NCBI RefSeq assembly: GCF_021513175.1
Contig: NZ_CP090953.1
Span: 1,483,001 to 1,547,000 of the forward strand
Direction: 5' to 3'
DNA from: Sphingomonas sp. S2-65
GTDB lineage: Bacteria > Pseudomonadota > Alphaproteobacteria > Sphingomonadales > Sphingomonadaceae
Length of the DNA stretch: 64,000 nt
In this document: positions 35,766-45,025 of the stretch, piece after piece
Layout: each line of letters starts with the position of its first letter
Numbering within the stretch: the first letter of the stretch is position 1
Notes under the pieces: model-generated
What the model saw: the letters and a program-made list of their open reading frames with translations, nothing else
What the model was told of the DNA's origin: nothing
Database searches by the model: none
Program-made: the position numbers and the translations under genes

Positions 35766-37468
35766 TGCGAGCCACGAATCCGCTGGCGCGGGCGCTTGCC
35801 GCCACGGCCATGACCGCCCTGCTGGCGAGCGCGCCGGCAGAAGTGATGGCGCAGAGCCGCCAGCGCGCGCGGGTCGGCCAGATGCCGTCGGGATCGCAAC
35901 GGCCCACTTCCGAGGTGCTGCTGTCGATCGGCGAGGGCGAGATGGTCTCTCTGCCCCAGAACGTCGCCAATGTCTGGGTGTCCAACCCCGTTGTCGCCGA
36001 CGTCTATGTGACCAATCCGCGCCAGATCAACCTGTTCGGCAAGGTGGCCGGCGAGGCGACGATCTTCGCCACCAGCGCGAGCGGTGCGGTGGTCTATTCC
36101 ACCAATGTGCGAGTGAACCAGAACATCACCTCGCTCGACCGCATGCTCAAGATCGCGATGCCCGACGCATCGATCCGCGTAACCACTGCGGGCCAGCTCG
36201 CGGTGCTGACCGGCACCGTCGCATCGCCCGATGACTCGCAGCAGGCCGAACGGCTGGTGACTGCGGCGCTCAATCCGGGCGTGAACACCAGCGACGCCAG
36301 CGCGTCGCTGAAGATGGCGGTGATCAACCGGCTGAAGACCGCGACGCCGCTGCAGGTGAACCTGCAGGTGCGCTTCGCCGAGGTGAGCCGCAGCTTCGTC
36401 AAGAACGTCGGCGTGAACATCGCCACCAGGGACTCCACCAGCGGCTTCAAGTTCGGTCTTGCCCAAGGCCGCAGCCCGGGTGCCTTCACGGCCACCGACC
36501 TCGCCAAGTTCCCGAAGGCCACGATTCCCCTGCCCGGCGGAGGCTATATCGAGGGCGCTTACGATCCCTCCACCGGCCAGTTCATCAATCCGAACAGCAC
36601 CACCGTTACCAACACCGCCCAGGGATCGGAGTTCGGCACCCTCGGGCTCGCCGGAAAGCTGTTGGGATTGGACGTGCTTGCGGCGCTGGATCTCGGCGAG
36701 ACAATCGGACAGGTGACGACGCTTGCCACGCCGAATCTTACGGCACTGTCAGGCGAGACCGCCAATTTCCTGGCCGGTGGCGAGATCCCGATCCCGATCG
36801 TTCAGTCGCTCGGCACGGTGTCGATCGAATATAAGCAATATGGCGTCAGCCTGGCGTTCACGCCGACGGTGCTCGCCGATGGACGCATCTCGCTGCGGGT
36901 TCGTCCCGAAGTGTCGCAATTGTCGGCATCCGGCGCGGTCGCGTTCAACGGCATCTCTGTCCCCGCGCTCACCACACGGCGCAGCGAGACGACGGTGGAG
37001 ATCGGTTCGGGCGAGAGCATGGTGATCGGCGGCTTGTTGCAGAACATCCACAACAACAGCTTCACCAAGACACCGGGCGCCGCAGACATCCCGATCCTGG
37101 GCGCGCTGTTCCGCTCCAACGCCTTTCAGCGCAACGAGACCGAGCTGGTGATCGTCATCACCCCGTATCTGGTGAAGCCGGTCAACGCGAACCAGATCGT
37201 GCTGCCGACCGACGGTTATCAGGCGCCGAACGACTTGCAGCGGCTGATCGGGGGTCAGTTGAGCGGCATTGGCGGCGGCGACCGGCCCAAGCCGAGCATG
37301 GCGCCCGACAGCGCGATGCCGACGATCGGCGCGATGGCGCCTGCGCCGGTCTCGCCGACGTTCCAGGCACCCGCGCGCCCCGCCCCGCAGTTCGTGAAGC
37401 CCGCCGCGGCTCCGGCTCCGTCCAACAAGAAGAAGGGCGGCTCCCCGGCCCCCGGCTTCGGCTTCTGA
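35765..37468 (+). CDS. cpaC: Type II/IV secretin CpaC
   Basis: Outer-membrane pilus channel, 567 aa. It has a signal peptide (cut after AEVMA), N-terminal BON/pilus domains (about 50-200, with MVSLPQNVANVWVSNPVVAD), and the secretin core (about 330-490) with GEIPIPIVQSLG and ELVIVITPYLVKPV. The C terminus is Pro/Ala-rich. ATG at 35765 overlaps the cpaB stop by one base. Forms the multimeric pore of the Tad pilus machine. Confidence 0.94.
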   Translation: MRATNPLARALAATAMTALLASAPAEVMAQSRQRARVGQMPSGSQRPTSEVLLSIGEGEMVSLPQNVANVWVSNPVVADVYVTNPRQINLFGKVAGEATIFATSASGAVVYSTNVRVNQNITSLDRMLKIAMPDASIRVTTAGQLAVLTGTVASPDDSQQAERLVTAALNPGVNTSDASASLKMAVINRLKTATPLQVNLQVRFAEVSRSFVKNVGVNIATRDSTSGFKFGLAQGRSPGAFTATDLAKFPKATIPLPGGGYIEGAYDPSTGQFINPNSTTVTNTAQGSEFGTLGLAGKLLGLDVLAALDLGETIGQVTTLATPNLTALSGETANFLAGGEIPIPIVQSLGTVSIEYKQYGVSLAFTPTVLADGRISLRVRPEVSQLSASGAVAFNGISVPALTTRRSETTVEIGSGESMVIGGLLQNIHNNSFTKTPGAADIPILGALFRSNAFQRNETELVIVITPYLVKPVNANQIVLPTDGYQAPNDLQRLIGGQLSGIGGGDRPKPSMAPDSAMPTIGAMAPAPVSPTFQAPARPAPQFVKPAAAPAPSNKKKGGSPAPGFGF

Positions 37469-37490
37469 TCGCCCGAGAGGACACGAAATC

Positions 37491-38120
37491 ATGTCGCGCT
37501 TCACTCCCCTCCTCCTCGCGCCCGTGCTGATGCTCGGTGCGTGCGGAACCTATAATGGCGGCGTGGACTCGGTGTACCAACCGGTGGTCCAGCGGAACTT
37601 CTATGTGCTCGACCTGCAGACCGCGGGCTATGGCCTGGCCCCGGGCGAAGGCCAGCGGCTGGCCGGCTGGTTGGGCTCGATGGGCCTGCGCTATGGCGAC
37701 CAGGTCGCGGTGGACGATGGCGGCGCGGGCGAAGGCGGCCGCGAGGAGATCGCCGCGGAAGCGGGACGCTATGGGCTGCTGCTCAACGAGAACGCACCGG
37801 TGACGGTCGGCCAGGTCGCGCCGGGCACCGTGCGGGTGGTGGTGACGCGGATGCTGGCGAGCGTACCGGGCTGTCCGGACTTCTCGCGCCAGTACCAGCC
37901 CGATTTCTCGGCGAGCACGACGTCGAACTATGGCTGCGCCACCAACAGCAACCTGGCGGCGATGGTCGCCGACCCGGGTGATCTGGTGCGCGGCGCCCCG
38001 GGATCGCCGACGACCGATCCACGAACCTCGGGCAAGGCAATTAACGCGCTGCGCGCAGCGGCCCCTTCGGGTGCCGGCGGCACCGCGGTCAAGGCCGAGT
38101 CGGCAGGAGGCAACAAGTGA
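37491..38120 (+). CDS. cpaD: Pilus assembly lipoprotein CpaD
   Basis: Outer-membrane pilotin-like lipoprotein, 209 aa, with lipobox MLGACG (Cys about residue 18). The body contains FSRQYQPDF and SNYGCATNSNLAAMVADP, typical of CpaD (TIGR02522). Its stop overlaps the GTG start of cpaE. It probably aids CpaC secretin targeting. Confidence 0.88.
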   Translation: MSRFTPLLLAPVLMLGACGTYNGGVDSVYQPVVQRNFYVLDLQTAGYGLAPGEGQRLAGWLGSMGLRYGDQVAVDDGGAGEGGREEIAAEAGRYGLLLNENAPVTVGQVAPGTVRVVVTRMLASVPGCPDFSRQYQPDFSASTTSNYGCATNSNLAAMVADPGDLVRGAPGSPTTDPRTSGKAINALRAAAPSGAGGTAVKAESAGGNK

Positions 38121-39394
38121 ACGCGCCCTTCAACCCCTCGCGCACCGCGCACCGCGACCCCTTCGTCGCCTTTGTCTGCGACGAATCCACAGCGGAAGCA
38201 CTGCGGCCGATCGCCGTCGAACTCGGCTGGTCTCCGGAGAAGGTCAACAAGGGCGGATTGCGCAACGCGGTCCAGACGCTGTCGGTCTCGGCAAGCCCGA
38301 ACATCCTGTTCGTCGACTTGTCGGAATCGGGCGATCCGCTCAACGACATCAACGCGCTCGCCGAAGTATGCGAGCCGGGCACGGTGGTGATCGCGTCCGG
38401 TCAGGTCAACGATGTGCGGCTATACCGCGACCTGCTGGCGAGCGGCATCCACGATTATCTGCTCAAGCCGCTCAACCCCGACGCGTTGCGCGACGTGTTC
38501 GCGCAGGCGCAGTCGGCACTGAACGCGCCCAAGCATAACGATCCGGTGACCGAGCGCCCGCATTGCGCGGTCACCGTCATCGGCACGCGCGGGGGCACCG
38601 GCGCTTCGTCAATCGCGACGTCACTCGCTTGGCTGTTGAGCGACAAGCATGCGCGCTCCACTGCCCTGCTCGACCTCGATGTGCATTTCGGAACCGGCGC
38701 GTTGGCGCTCGATCTGGAGCCGGGCCGCGGCCTCACCGACGCGATCGAGAATCCCAGCCGCATCGACGGGCTGTTCATCGAACGCGCGATGGTACGCGCG
38801 TCCGAACGGCTGGCGGTGCTCTCCGCCGAGGCGCCGATCAACTCGCCGGTGATGAGCGACGGTGCCGCTTTCTACCAGTTGCAGGAAGAGATGCGCAGTG
38901 CCTTCGAATGCACGGTCATCGACTTGCCGCGCGGCATGCTGGTCAACCACCCGCACCTGATCACCGATGTGCAGGTCGCGGTGCTGGTCACCGACCTGAC
39001 GCTGGCGGCGGCGCGCGATGCGATCCGCATCCTCAGCTGGTTCAGGTCCAACGCGCCGCAGACCCAGGTCATCCTGGTCGCCAACAAGGTTCAGCCGGCG
39101 GCAGTCCTGGAGATCAGCCGCAAGGATTTCGAAAGCTCGATCGAGCGCAAGATCGACGTGCTCGTGCCGTTCGACGCCAAGCTTGCCAGTCAGGCCGCGA
39201 AGCTGGGCAAGCCGCTCGCGGAAGCCGGCAAGAACATCAAGGCGATGCAACCGCTCACCGAGCTGGCCGCGCGGATCACTGCGATCAGCGACACCGAGCA
39301 GCATGACGACAAGCCCGCGGCCGGCAAGGGTGCCCGTGGGTCGTCGCTGCTCGACAAGCTCAAGACGAGCATGGCGAGCAAGCCGAAGAAGTAA
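38117..39394 (+). CDS. cpaE: Pilus assembly ATPase-like protein CpaE
   Basis: Cytosolic MinD/ParA-like protein of 425 aa that positions the Tad pilus in the cell. An N-terminal response-regulator-like domain (about 15-135) precedes a ParA-type domain with the atypical P-loop GTRGGTGASSIATSLAW, in which the usual GK[ST] is GAS, as in many CpaE proteins. GTG 38117 overlaps the cpaD stop. A 9-bp hairpin follows within 30 bp, and the next gene is tadB, not cpaF. Confidence 0.9.
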   Translation: MNAPFNPSRTAHRDPFVAFVCDESTAEALRPIAVELGWSPEKVNKGGLRNAVQTLSVSASPNILFVDLSESGDPLNDINALAEVCEPGTVVIASGQVNDVRLYRDLLASGIHDYLLKPLNPDALRDVFAQAQSALNAPKHNDPVTERPHCAVTVIGTRGGTGASSIATSLAWLLSDKHARSTALLDLDVHFGTGALALDLEPGRGLTDAIENPSRIDGLFIERAMVRASERLAVLSAEAPINSPVMSDGAAFYQLQEEMRSAFECTVIDLPRGMLVNHPHLITDVQVAVLVTDLTLAAARDAIRILSWFRSNAPQTQVILVANKVQPAAVLEISRKDFESSIERKIDVLVPFDAKLASQAAKLGKPLAEAGKNIKAMQPLTELAARITAISDTEQHDDKPAAGKGARGSSLLDKLKTSMASKPKK

Positions 39395-39397
39395 CCC

Positions 39398-39421
39398 GTC
39401 AGCGCCGCATCGGGCGCTGAC
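39398..39421 (+). repeat. 9-bp hairpin after cpaE
   Basis: GTCAGCGCC and GGCGCTGAC form a perfect 9-bp stem around 6 nt, placed 3 nt after the cpaE stop. No T-run follows. This is where a cpaF gene would normally start. Confidence 0.5.
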
Positions 39422-39450
39422 CCAATGTCGATAACGGAGGCGAGCGAAGC

Positions 39451-40428
39451 GTGGACATGTTGCCGATCTTGATGCTGGGCGGCGCCGTGTTCCTGGTGCT
39501 GGCGATGCTGATCCTGGCGTTTTCCGGACCCTCGGCGGCACGTGCCGGATCGCGGCGCCTGACCGGCGTCAGGGACCGGCATGCGGGCGTCGTCGGCGCA
39601 ACCGCGGTCGAGGCGCAGATCCGCCGCGTTTCCGCGTCGCGTTCCACTGGCATGGATCTGGCGGCGGCGCGGCTGCTGCCCAACCCTGCCCAGCTCAAGA
39701 AGCGGCTGGCGATGACGGGAAAGCCCTGGACCGTCGGCCGCTACGGCTTGGTGACGCTGGGCCTGATCGTCGTGCCCGCCGCGCTGCTGATGCTGCAAGG
39801 CGCGCCGATCTGGCTGGCCCTGTTCCTGGGGCTTTTCCTGGGGCTGGGCTTGCCGCATTTCGTGGTCGGCTTCTTCATCAAGCGCCGCGTGGGCAAGTTC
39901 ACCGCCAAGTTTCCCGATGCGATCGAGCTGCTGGTGCGCGGCCTGCGCTCCGGCCTGCCGATCACCGAGACGATGGGCGTGGTCGGTGCCGAAGTGGCGG
40001 GGCCCGTTGGCGAGGAGTTCCGCGCGGTTTCCGACAAGATGAAGATCGGCCGGACGCTCGACGCCGCGCTTCAGGATACCGCGGACCGGCTCGGCACGCC
40101 CGAGTTCCAGTTCTTCACCATCACCATCGCCATCCAGCGCGAGACCGGCGGCAATCTGGCCGAGACGCTCGCCAATCTGGCCGAGGTGCTGCGCAAGCGC
40201 TCGCAGATGAAGCTGAAGATCAAGGCGATGTCGTCGGAATCCAAGGCGTCGGCGCTGATCGTCGGCGCCCTGCCCTTCATCGTCTTCGGCCTCGTGTGGT
40301 TCATCAACAACAATTACATGATGAACTTCTTCCAGGATCAGCGGCTGATGGTCGCCGGCGGCGGCGGGCTGCTGTGGATGAGCCTGGGCGCCTTCATCAT
40401 GGCCAAGATGGTCAATTTCGAGATCTGA
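39451..40428 (+). CDS. tadB: Tad pilus inner-membrane platform TadB
   Basis: Inner-membrane protein of 325 aa with the T2SSF (GspF-like) domain in the second half (about 165-295: FPDAIELLVRGLRSGLPI). Helices flank it. GTG at 39451 is taken as start, with GGAGG 10 nt upstream; ATG at 39457 is the alternative. TadB and TadC make the platform on which the CpaF ATPase would act. Confidence 0.93.
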   Translation: MDMLPILMLGGAVFLVLAMLILAFSGPSAARAGSRRLTGVRDRHAGVVGATAVEAQIRRVSASRSTGMDLAAARLLPNPAQLKKRLAMTGKPWTVGRYGLVTLGLIVVPAALLMLQGAPIWLALFLGLFLGLGLPHFVVGFFIKRRVGKFTAKFPDAIELLVRGLRSGLPITETMGVVGAEVAGPVGEEFRAVSDKMKIGRTLDAALQDTADRLGTPEFQFFTITIAIQRETGGNLAETLANLAEVLRKRSQMKLKIKAMSSESKASALIVGALPFIVFGLVWFINNNYMMNFFQDQRLMVAGGGGLLWMSLGAFIMAKMVNFEI

Positions 40429-40432
40429 TGCG

Positions 40433-41425
40433 ATGACCACTCCCAACGGACCGACATTGCTGGGCGTCGACGTGCTATGGGTGGCGACCCTTCTCGCCGC
40501 CGTGGCCGCCGGCGCGATGATGTTCGCGATCTACACCGCGCTCAGCGTGCGCGATCCGATGGCCAAGCGCGTCAAGGCGCTGAACGACCGGCGCGAACAG
40601 TTGAAGGCGGGCATCACCGCCTCCACCAGCAAGCGCCGCGCGAAGCTGGTCCAGAAGAACGAGACCACCGACCGCATCCGATCGCTCCTGTCCTTCATGA
40701 AGGTGCTGCAGGACGAACAGGTCAAGGTTGCGCAGAACAAGCTGCTCCAGGCCGGCATCCGCCGCAAGGAATGGGCGGTCGCGGTGATCTTCGGTCGGCT
40801 GGTGCTGCCGATCGTGATCGGCGGCTTCATCGGCTTCCTGGTCTATGGCACCAACACCTTTGCAGACTGGTCGGGCTTCAAGAAGTACATGCTGGTCGCG
40901 GGCGCGCTGATCCTGGGCTATAAGGGTCCGGACCTGTATCTGAAGAACGCGATCCAGAAGCGCAGCCATGCGATCCGCAAGGGCTTGCCCGACGCACTCG
41001 ACTTGCTGGTGATCTGCGCCGAGGCGGGCCTAACCGTCGACGCCGCCTTCGCCCGCGTGTCGCGCGAACTCGGCAAGGCCTATCCCGAACTCGGCGAGGA
41101 GTTCTCGCTAACTGCGATCGAGCTCGGCTTCCTGACCGAGCGCCGCCAGGCATTCGAGAACCTGGCCAACCGGATCGATCTGGAGGCTATTCGCGGCGTG
41201 GTCACCACCATGATCCAGACCGAGAAATACGGCACGCCGCTTGCCTCCGCGCTGCGCGTGCTCTCGGCCGAGTTCCGCAACGAACGCATGATGCGCGCCG
41301 AGGAAAAGGCCGCCCGTCTGCCGGCGATCATGACCGTGCCGCTGATCCTGTTCATCCTGCCGGTGCTGTTCATCGTGATCCTGGGTCCAGCAGCCTGTTC
41401 GATCAACGACGCGCTGATCAAGTAA
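40433..41425 (+). CDS. tadC: Tad pilus inner-membrane platform TadC
   Basis: Inner-membrane protein of 330 aa, partner of TadB. The T2SSF domain lies at about 175-300 (GLPDALDLLVICAEAGLTVD). Helices are at the N terminus, near residue 110-155, and at the C terminus (VPLILFILPVLFIVILG). It starts 4 bp after the tadB stop. The TadD-G genes and pilins are absent from the window. Confidence 0.93.
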   Translation: MTTPNGPTLLGVDVLWVATLLAAVAAGAMMFAIYTALSVRDPMAKRVKALNDRREQLKAGITASTSKRRAKLVQKNETTDRIRSLLSFMKVLQDEQVKVAQNKLLQAGIRRKEWAVAVIFGRLVLPIVIGGFIGFLVYGTNTFADWSGFKKYMLVAGALILGYKGPDLYLKNAIQKRSHAIRKGLPDALDLLVICAEAGLTVDAAFARVSRELGKAYPELGEEFSLTAIELGFLTERRQAFENLANRIDLEAIRGVVTTMIQTEKYGTPLASALRVLSAEFRNERMMRAEEKAARLPAIMTVPLILFILPVLFIVILGPAACSINDALIK

Positions 41426-41519
41426 CCCGCCATCCACGGATCTGAACCCGAGCGCTGCGCACGCGTTGGCGTTCGGGGCAGGCGGAGGGCCGGCCCCCAA
41501 CCGACAAGGGAGGTCGTCC

Positions 41520-42065
41520 ATGCAGGACTTGCCGTTTCAAACCCCCACCCAGTGGGCGGCGCTCGCCATCGCGCTCATCGCCGGTATGCTGCTCGGGCTT
41601 GCCTTCGCCCCGCGCCACCGCAAGTGGCGCGAGCGCTATCATGACGAGGAACTGGCACACAGCAGCTTCCGCACCCGCGCGGAAACCGAGCTGAAGGAAC
41701 GCAACACCCGCGTTCGCGCGCTCGAGGACGAAAATCTGCGGCTGCGCGAGACGCTGGACAAGGGCGGTGTGGCGCTGCCCGCCGGCGCCGCGGCAGTGGC
41801 GGCGACCGGATCGAGCGGCTGGTTCGGACGCGGCGGCGACGATCTGTCGCGGATCCGCGGCATCGACGAGGTACGCGCCAAGCAGCTCCACAAGCTCGGC
41901 TTCAAGAGCTTCGCCGACATCGAGAACATGCGCATCGACCAGGCGCTCACCGCCGAACAGAAGCTGGGCATGGCACCCGGCGCGATCGCCGCCGAGCGTT
42001 GGCGCGAGCAAGCCAGCCTGCTGCGCGCCGGCCGGCATGAGGAGCATGCCCGCCATTACGGGTGA
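41520..42065 (+). CDS. Membrane-anchored coiled-coil protein with helix-hairpin-helix domain
   Basis: 181-aa protein with one N-terminal helix (WAALAIALIAGMLLGLAF), a charged coiled-coil (about 35-85, SSFRTRAETELKERNTRV), and a C-terminal helix-hairpin-helix module: LSRIRGIDEVRAKQLHKLGF followed by SFADIENM. That module is found in DNA-binding and in scaffold proteins. AAGGGAGG precedes ATG 41520. It lies 94 bp after tadC and is often unannotated. A role in tethering DNA or proteins to the membrane is inference. Confidence 0.72.
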   Translation: MQDLPFQTPTQWAALAIALIAGMLLGLAFAPRHRKWRERYHDEELAHSSFRTRAETELKERNTRVRALEDENLRLRETLDKGGVALPAGAAAVAATGSSGWFGRGGDDLSRIRGIDEVRAKQLHKLGFKSFADIENMRIDQALTAEQKLGMAPGAIAAERWREQASLLRAGRHEEHARHYG

Positions 42066-42072
42066 TCTTCAA

Positions 42073-42196
42073 TCCTCCCCCGGAGGGGGAAGGGGACCAG
42101 CAAGCTGGTGGAGGGGTAGTCTCCGCAGGCGATATGGCTTGCGGAGACTACCCCTCCGTCACTCTTGCGCGTGCCATCTCCCCCTCCGGGGGAGGA
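42073..42196. repeat. 124-bp palindromic intergenic repeat
   Basis: Outer arms TCCTCCCCCGGAGGGGGA and TCTCCCCCTCCGGGGGAGGA (inverted) flank inner arms GGGGTAGTCTCCGCA/TGCGGAGACTACCCC. The element fills the gap between the coiled-coil gene and ppdK, which are convergent. Same type as the repeats at 3.2 and 49.6 kb and inside glyS and gcvPB. Confidence 0.8.
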
Positions 42197-42201
42197 CCTG
42201 A

Positions 42202-44862
42202 TTACATCCTGAGCGCCGCCTGCGCCGCGGCGAGCCGGGCGATCGGCACGCGATACGGCGACGCGCTGACATAATCGAGCCCGGTCTTCTCGCAGAACGC
42301 AATGCTCGCCGGGTCGCCGCCATGCTCGCCGCAGATGCCCAGCTTGATGTCGGGCCGCGTCGCCCGGCCCCGCTCGGCCGCGATCTCGATCAGCTCGCCC
42401 ACGCCTTCGACGTCCAGGCTGACGAACGGATCCTTGGCGTAGATGCCTTTTTCGACATAGCTGGTGAGGAAGCGCGCCGCATCGTCGCGGCTGACGCCCA
42501 GCGTGGTCTGGGTCAAATCGTTGGTACCGAACGAGAAGAACGCGCCGACTTCGGCGATCTCGCCTGCACGCAGCGCAGCGCGCGGCAGCTCGATCATCGT
42601 ACCGACCAGATAGTCGATCGTCCGGTCCCGCTCGGCGAACACCGCCTGCGCCGCCTGGTCGACCACGATCTTCATCAGCTCCAGCTCGCGCCGCGTCGCG
42701 ACCAGCGGGATCATCACTTCGGGAATCGGCGCCTTGCCGGACTTCTCCGCGACATCGATCGCCGCCTCGAAGATCGCGCGTGCCTGCATCTCGTAGATTT
42801 CGGGGTAGGTCACCCCCAGCCGGCAGCCGCGATGCCCAAGCATCGGGTTGAACTCGTGCAGCTCCGCCGCGCGGCGCTTGAGCACCTCGACATCCACGGA
42901 GGCGGCCTGCGCGACCTCGGCGAACTCGGCCTCCTCGTGGGGCAGGAATTCGTGCAGCGGTGGATCGAGCAGCCGGATCGTGACCGGCAGCCCCGCCATC
43001 ACTTCGAATATCTCGGCAAAGTCGCTGCGCTGTTCGGGCAGCAGCTTGTCCAGCGCGGCGCGGCGGCCCGCCTCGTCCTCGGCCAGGATCATCTGGCGCA
43101 CCGCGGTGATGCGGCTGCCTTCGAAGAACATGTGCTCGGTACGGCACAGCCCGATGCCCTCCGCACCGAAATCGCGCGCCACTCGGCAATCGAGCGGCGT
43201 CTCGGCGTTGGTACGCACCTTGAGCCGGCGCTTGGCGTCGGCCCATTCCATCAGTGTGCCGAAGTCGCCCGACAGCTCGGGCTGGACCGTCGGCACTTCG
43301 CCGAACATCACTTCGCCGGTGGAGCCGTCGATGGTGACCGTGTCGCCCTCGCGAACCTCGCGGCCACCGACCCGCAGCATCTTCTCGCGCGCGTTGATCG
43401 CCAGCGTGCCCGCACCCGAGACGCAGGGACGCCCCATGCCGCGCGCGACTACCGCGGCGTGGCTGGTCATCCCGCCGCGCGCGGTGAGGATGCCCTTGGC
43501 GGCGTGCATGCCGTGAATGTCTTCCGGGCTGGTCTCGACCCGGATCAGGATAACCGACTCACCGGCGGCCGCGCGCTTCTCGGCGGTGTCGCTGTCGAAC
43601 ACCGCGCGGCCCGACGCCGCACCCGGGCTGGCGGGCAGCCCCTTGGTCAGCACGTCGCGCGGCGCGTCGGGATCCAGCGTCGGGTGGAGCAGCTGGTCCA
43701 GCGCCGCCGGATCGACGCGCAGGATCGCCTCCTCCTGAGAGATCAGGCCTTCGCTCGCCATGTCGACTGCGATCTTGAGCGCCGCCTTGGCGGTGCGCTT
43801 GCCCGAACGGGTCTGGAGCATCCACAGCTTGGTCCGCTCGACCGTGAACTCGATGTCCTGCATGTCGCGGTAATGAGTCTCGAGCGTGTCGAACACGCCG
43901 GCGAGCTGGGCATAGACTTCGGGCATCGCCTCTTCCATCGAGGCCGGCTTGGCCCCTGCCCGCTCGCGCGCAGCCCGAGTCAGATATTGCGGGGTGCGGA
44001 TGCCTGCGACGACGTCCTCGCCCTGCGCGTTGATCAGGAACTCGCCATAATAGGCATGCTCGCCGGTGGCTGGATCGCGCGTGAAGGCGACTCCGGTGGC
44101 AGAGGTTTCGCCCATGTTGCCGAACACCATCGCCTGGACGTTCACCGCCGTGCCCCAATTGGCGGGAATGTCGTTCAGCCGGCGATAGACCTTGGCGCGC
44201 TCCGACTGCCACGATCCGAACACCGCGCCGACCGCGCCCCAGAGCTGGTCGTGCACATCCTGCGGGAACGGCTTGCCCCACAGCTCCTCGACGATCCCCT
44301 TATACTCCGCGATCAGCCCCTGCCAGTCGGTGGCGGACAGCTGGGTATCCAGGTCGAAACCGCGATCCTCCTTGGCGATCTCCAGCGCTTCCTCGAAGCG
44401 GCCGTGATCCAGCCCGAGCACCACGTCGGAATACATCTGGATGAAACGGCGATAGCTGTCCCAGGCGAAGCGATCGTCGCCCGAGGTGGCGGCAAGCCCC
44501 TGCACCGTCGCGTCGTTGAGCCCCAGGTTGAGCACCGTGTCCATCATCCCGGGCATCGACACCCGCGCGCCCGAGCGGACCGAGACCAGCAGCGGATCGG
44601 CGGCGTCGCCGAAGCGCTTGCCGGTGATCCCCTCGATATGCGCGATGCCATCGGCGACTTCGGCCTTCACGCTCTCGGGAAAGGTCTCGCCTTCCTCGTA
44701 ATAAAGGGTGCACATTTCGGTCGAGATGGTGAAGCCCGGGGGCACCGGCAGGCCGATCGAGGCCATCTCGGCCAGGTTCGCACCCTTGCCGCCCAGAAGG
44801 TTCTTGTCGCCCGCGCCGCCGTCGGAAACCCCACCGCCGAAGCGGTACACATATTGAGTCAT
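42202..44862 (-). CDS. ppdK: Pyruvate, phosphate dikinase
   Basis: Cytosolic enzyme of 886 aa that interconverts pyruvate, ATP and Pi with PEP, AMP and PPi. Domains in order: ATP-grasp-like N-terminal domain (GGKGANLAEM), phosphohistidine domain (GGMTSHAAVVARGMGRPCVSG written as GGMTSHAAVV near residue 465), and C-terminal PEP-binding barrel with the catalytic Cys in CGEHGGDP. ATG 44862 is preferred over 44868 on ribosome-site spacing. It supports gluconeogenesis/PEP supply. The upstream 44869-45025 gap shows no gene. Confidence 0.96.
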   Translation of the reverse strand: MTQYVYRFGGGVSDGGAGDKNLLGGKGANLAEMASIGLPVPPGFTISTEMCTLYYEEGETFPESVKAEVADGIAHIEGITGKRFGDAADPLLVSVRSGARVSMPGMMDTVLNLGLNDATVQGLAATSGDDRFAWDSYRRFIQMYSDVVLGLDHGRFEEALEIAKEDRGFDLDTQLSATDWQGLIAEYKGIVEELWGKPFPQDVHDQLWGAVGAVFGSWQSERAKVYRRLNDIPANWGTAVNVQAMVFGNMGETSATGVAFTRDPATGEHAYYGEFLINAQGEDVVAGIRTPQYLTRAARERAGAKPASMEEAMPEVYAQLAGVFDTLETHYRDMQDIEFTVERTKLWMLQTRSGKRTAKAALKIAVDMASEGLISQEEAILRVDPAALDQLLHPTLDPDAPRDVLTKGLPASPGAASGRAVFDSDTAEKRAAAGESVILIRVETSPEDIHGMHAAKGILTARGGMTSHAAVVARGMGRPCVSGAGTLAINAREKMLRVGGREVREGDTVTIDGSTGEVMFGEVPTVQPELSGDFGTLMEWADAKRRLKVRTNAETPLDCRVARDFGAEGIGLCRTEHMFFEGSRITAVRQMILAEDEAGRRAALDKLLPEQRSDFAEIFEVMAGLPVTIRLLDPPLHEFLPHEEAEFAEVAQAASVDVEVLKRRAAELHEFNPMLGHRGCRLGVTYPEIYEMQARAIFEAAIDVAEKSGKAPIPEVMIPLVATRRELELMKIVVDQAAQAVFAERDRTIDYLVGTMIELPRAALRAGEIAEVGAFFSFGTNDLTQTTLGVSRDDAARFLTSYVEKGIYAKDPFVSLDVEGVGELIEIAAERGRATRPDIKLGICGEHGGDPASIAFCEKTGLDYVSASPYRVPIARLAAAQAALRM

Positions 44863-45025
44863 CAACATCCCTTCATGCCGAGGCGCGCCGCGCGGGCGAT
44901 CGTTTCGCTATCGCAGCTGCGAACAGGAAGGAAGCGCTGACCGCGTTGTCAGGTTCCAAGTAGAGGAAGATGACTGCGGTGTCAGAGAAGTCCTTGAACA
45001 GAAAGGCCTAATTGTCTGATAATTG

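Noticed and set aside
42322..44940. 872-codon plus-strand frame opposite ppdK
   Set aside because: Antisense shadow of a conserved enzyme.
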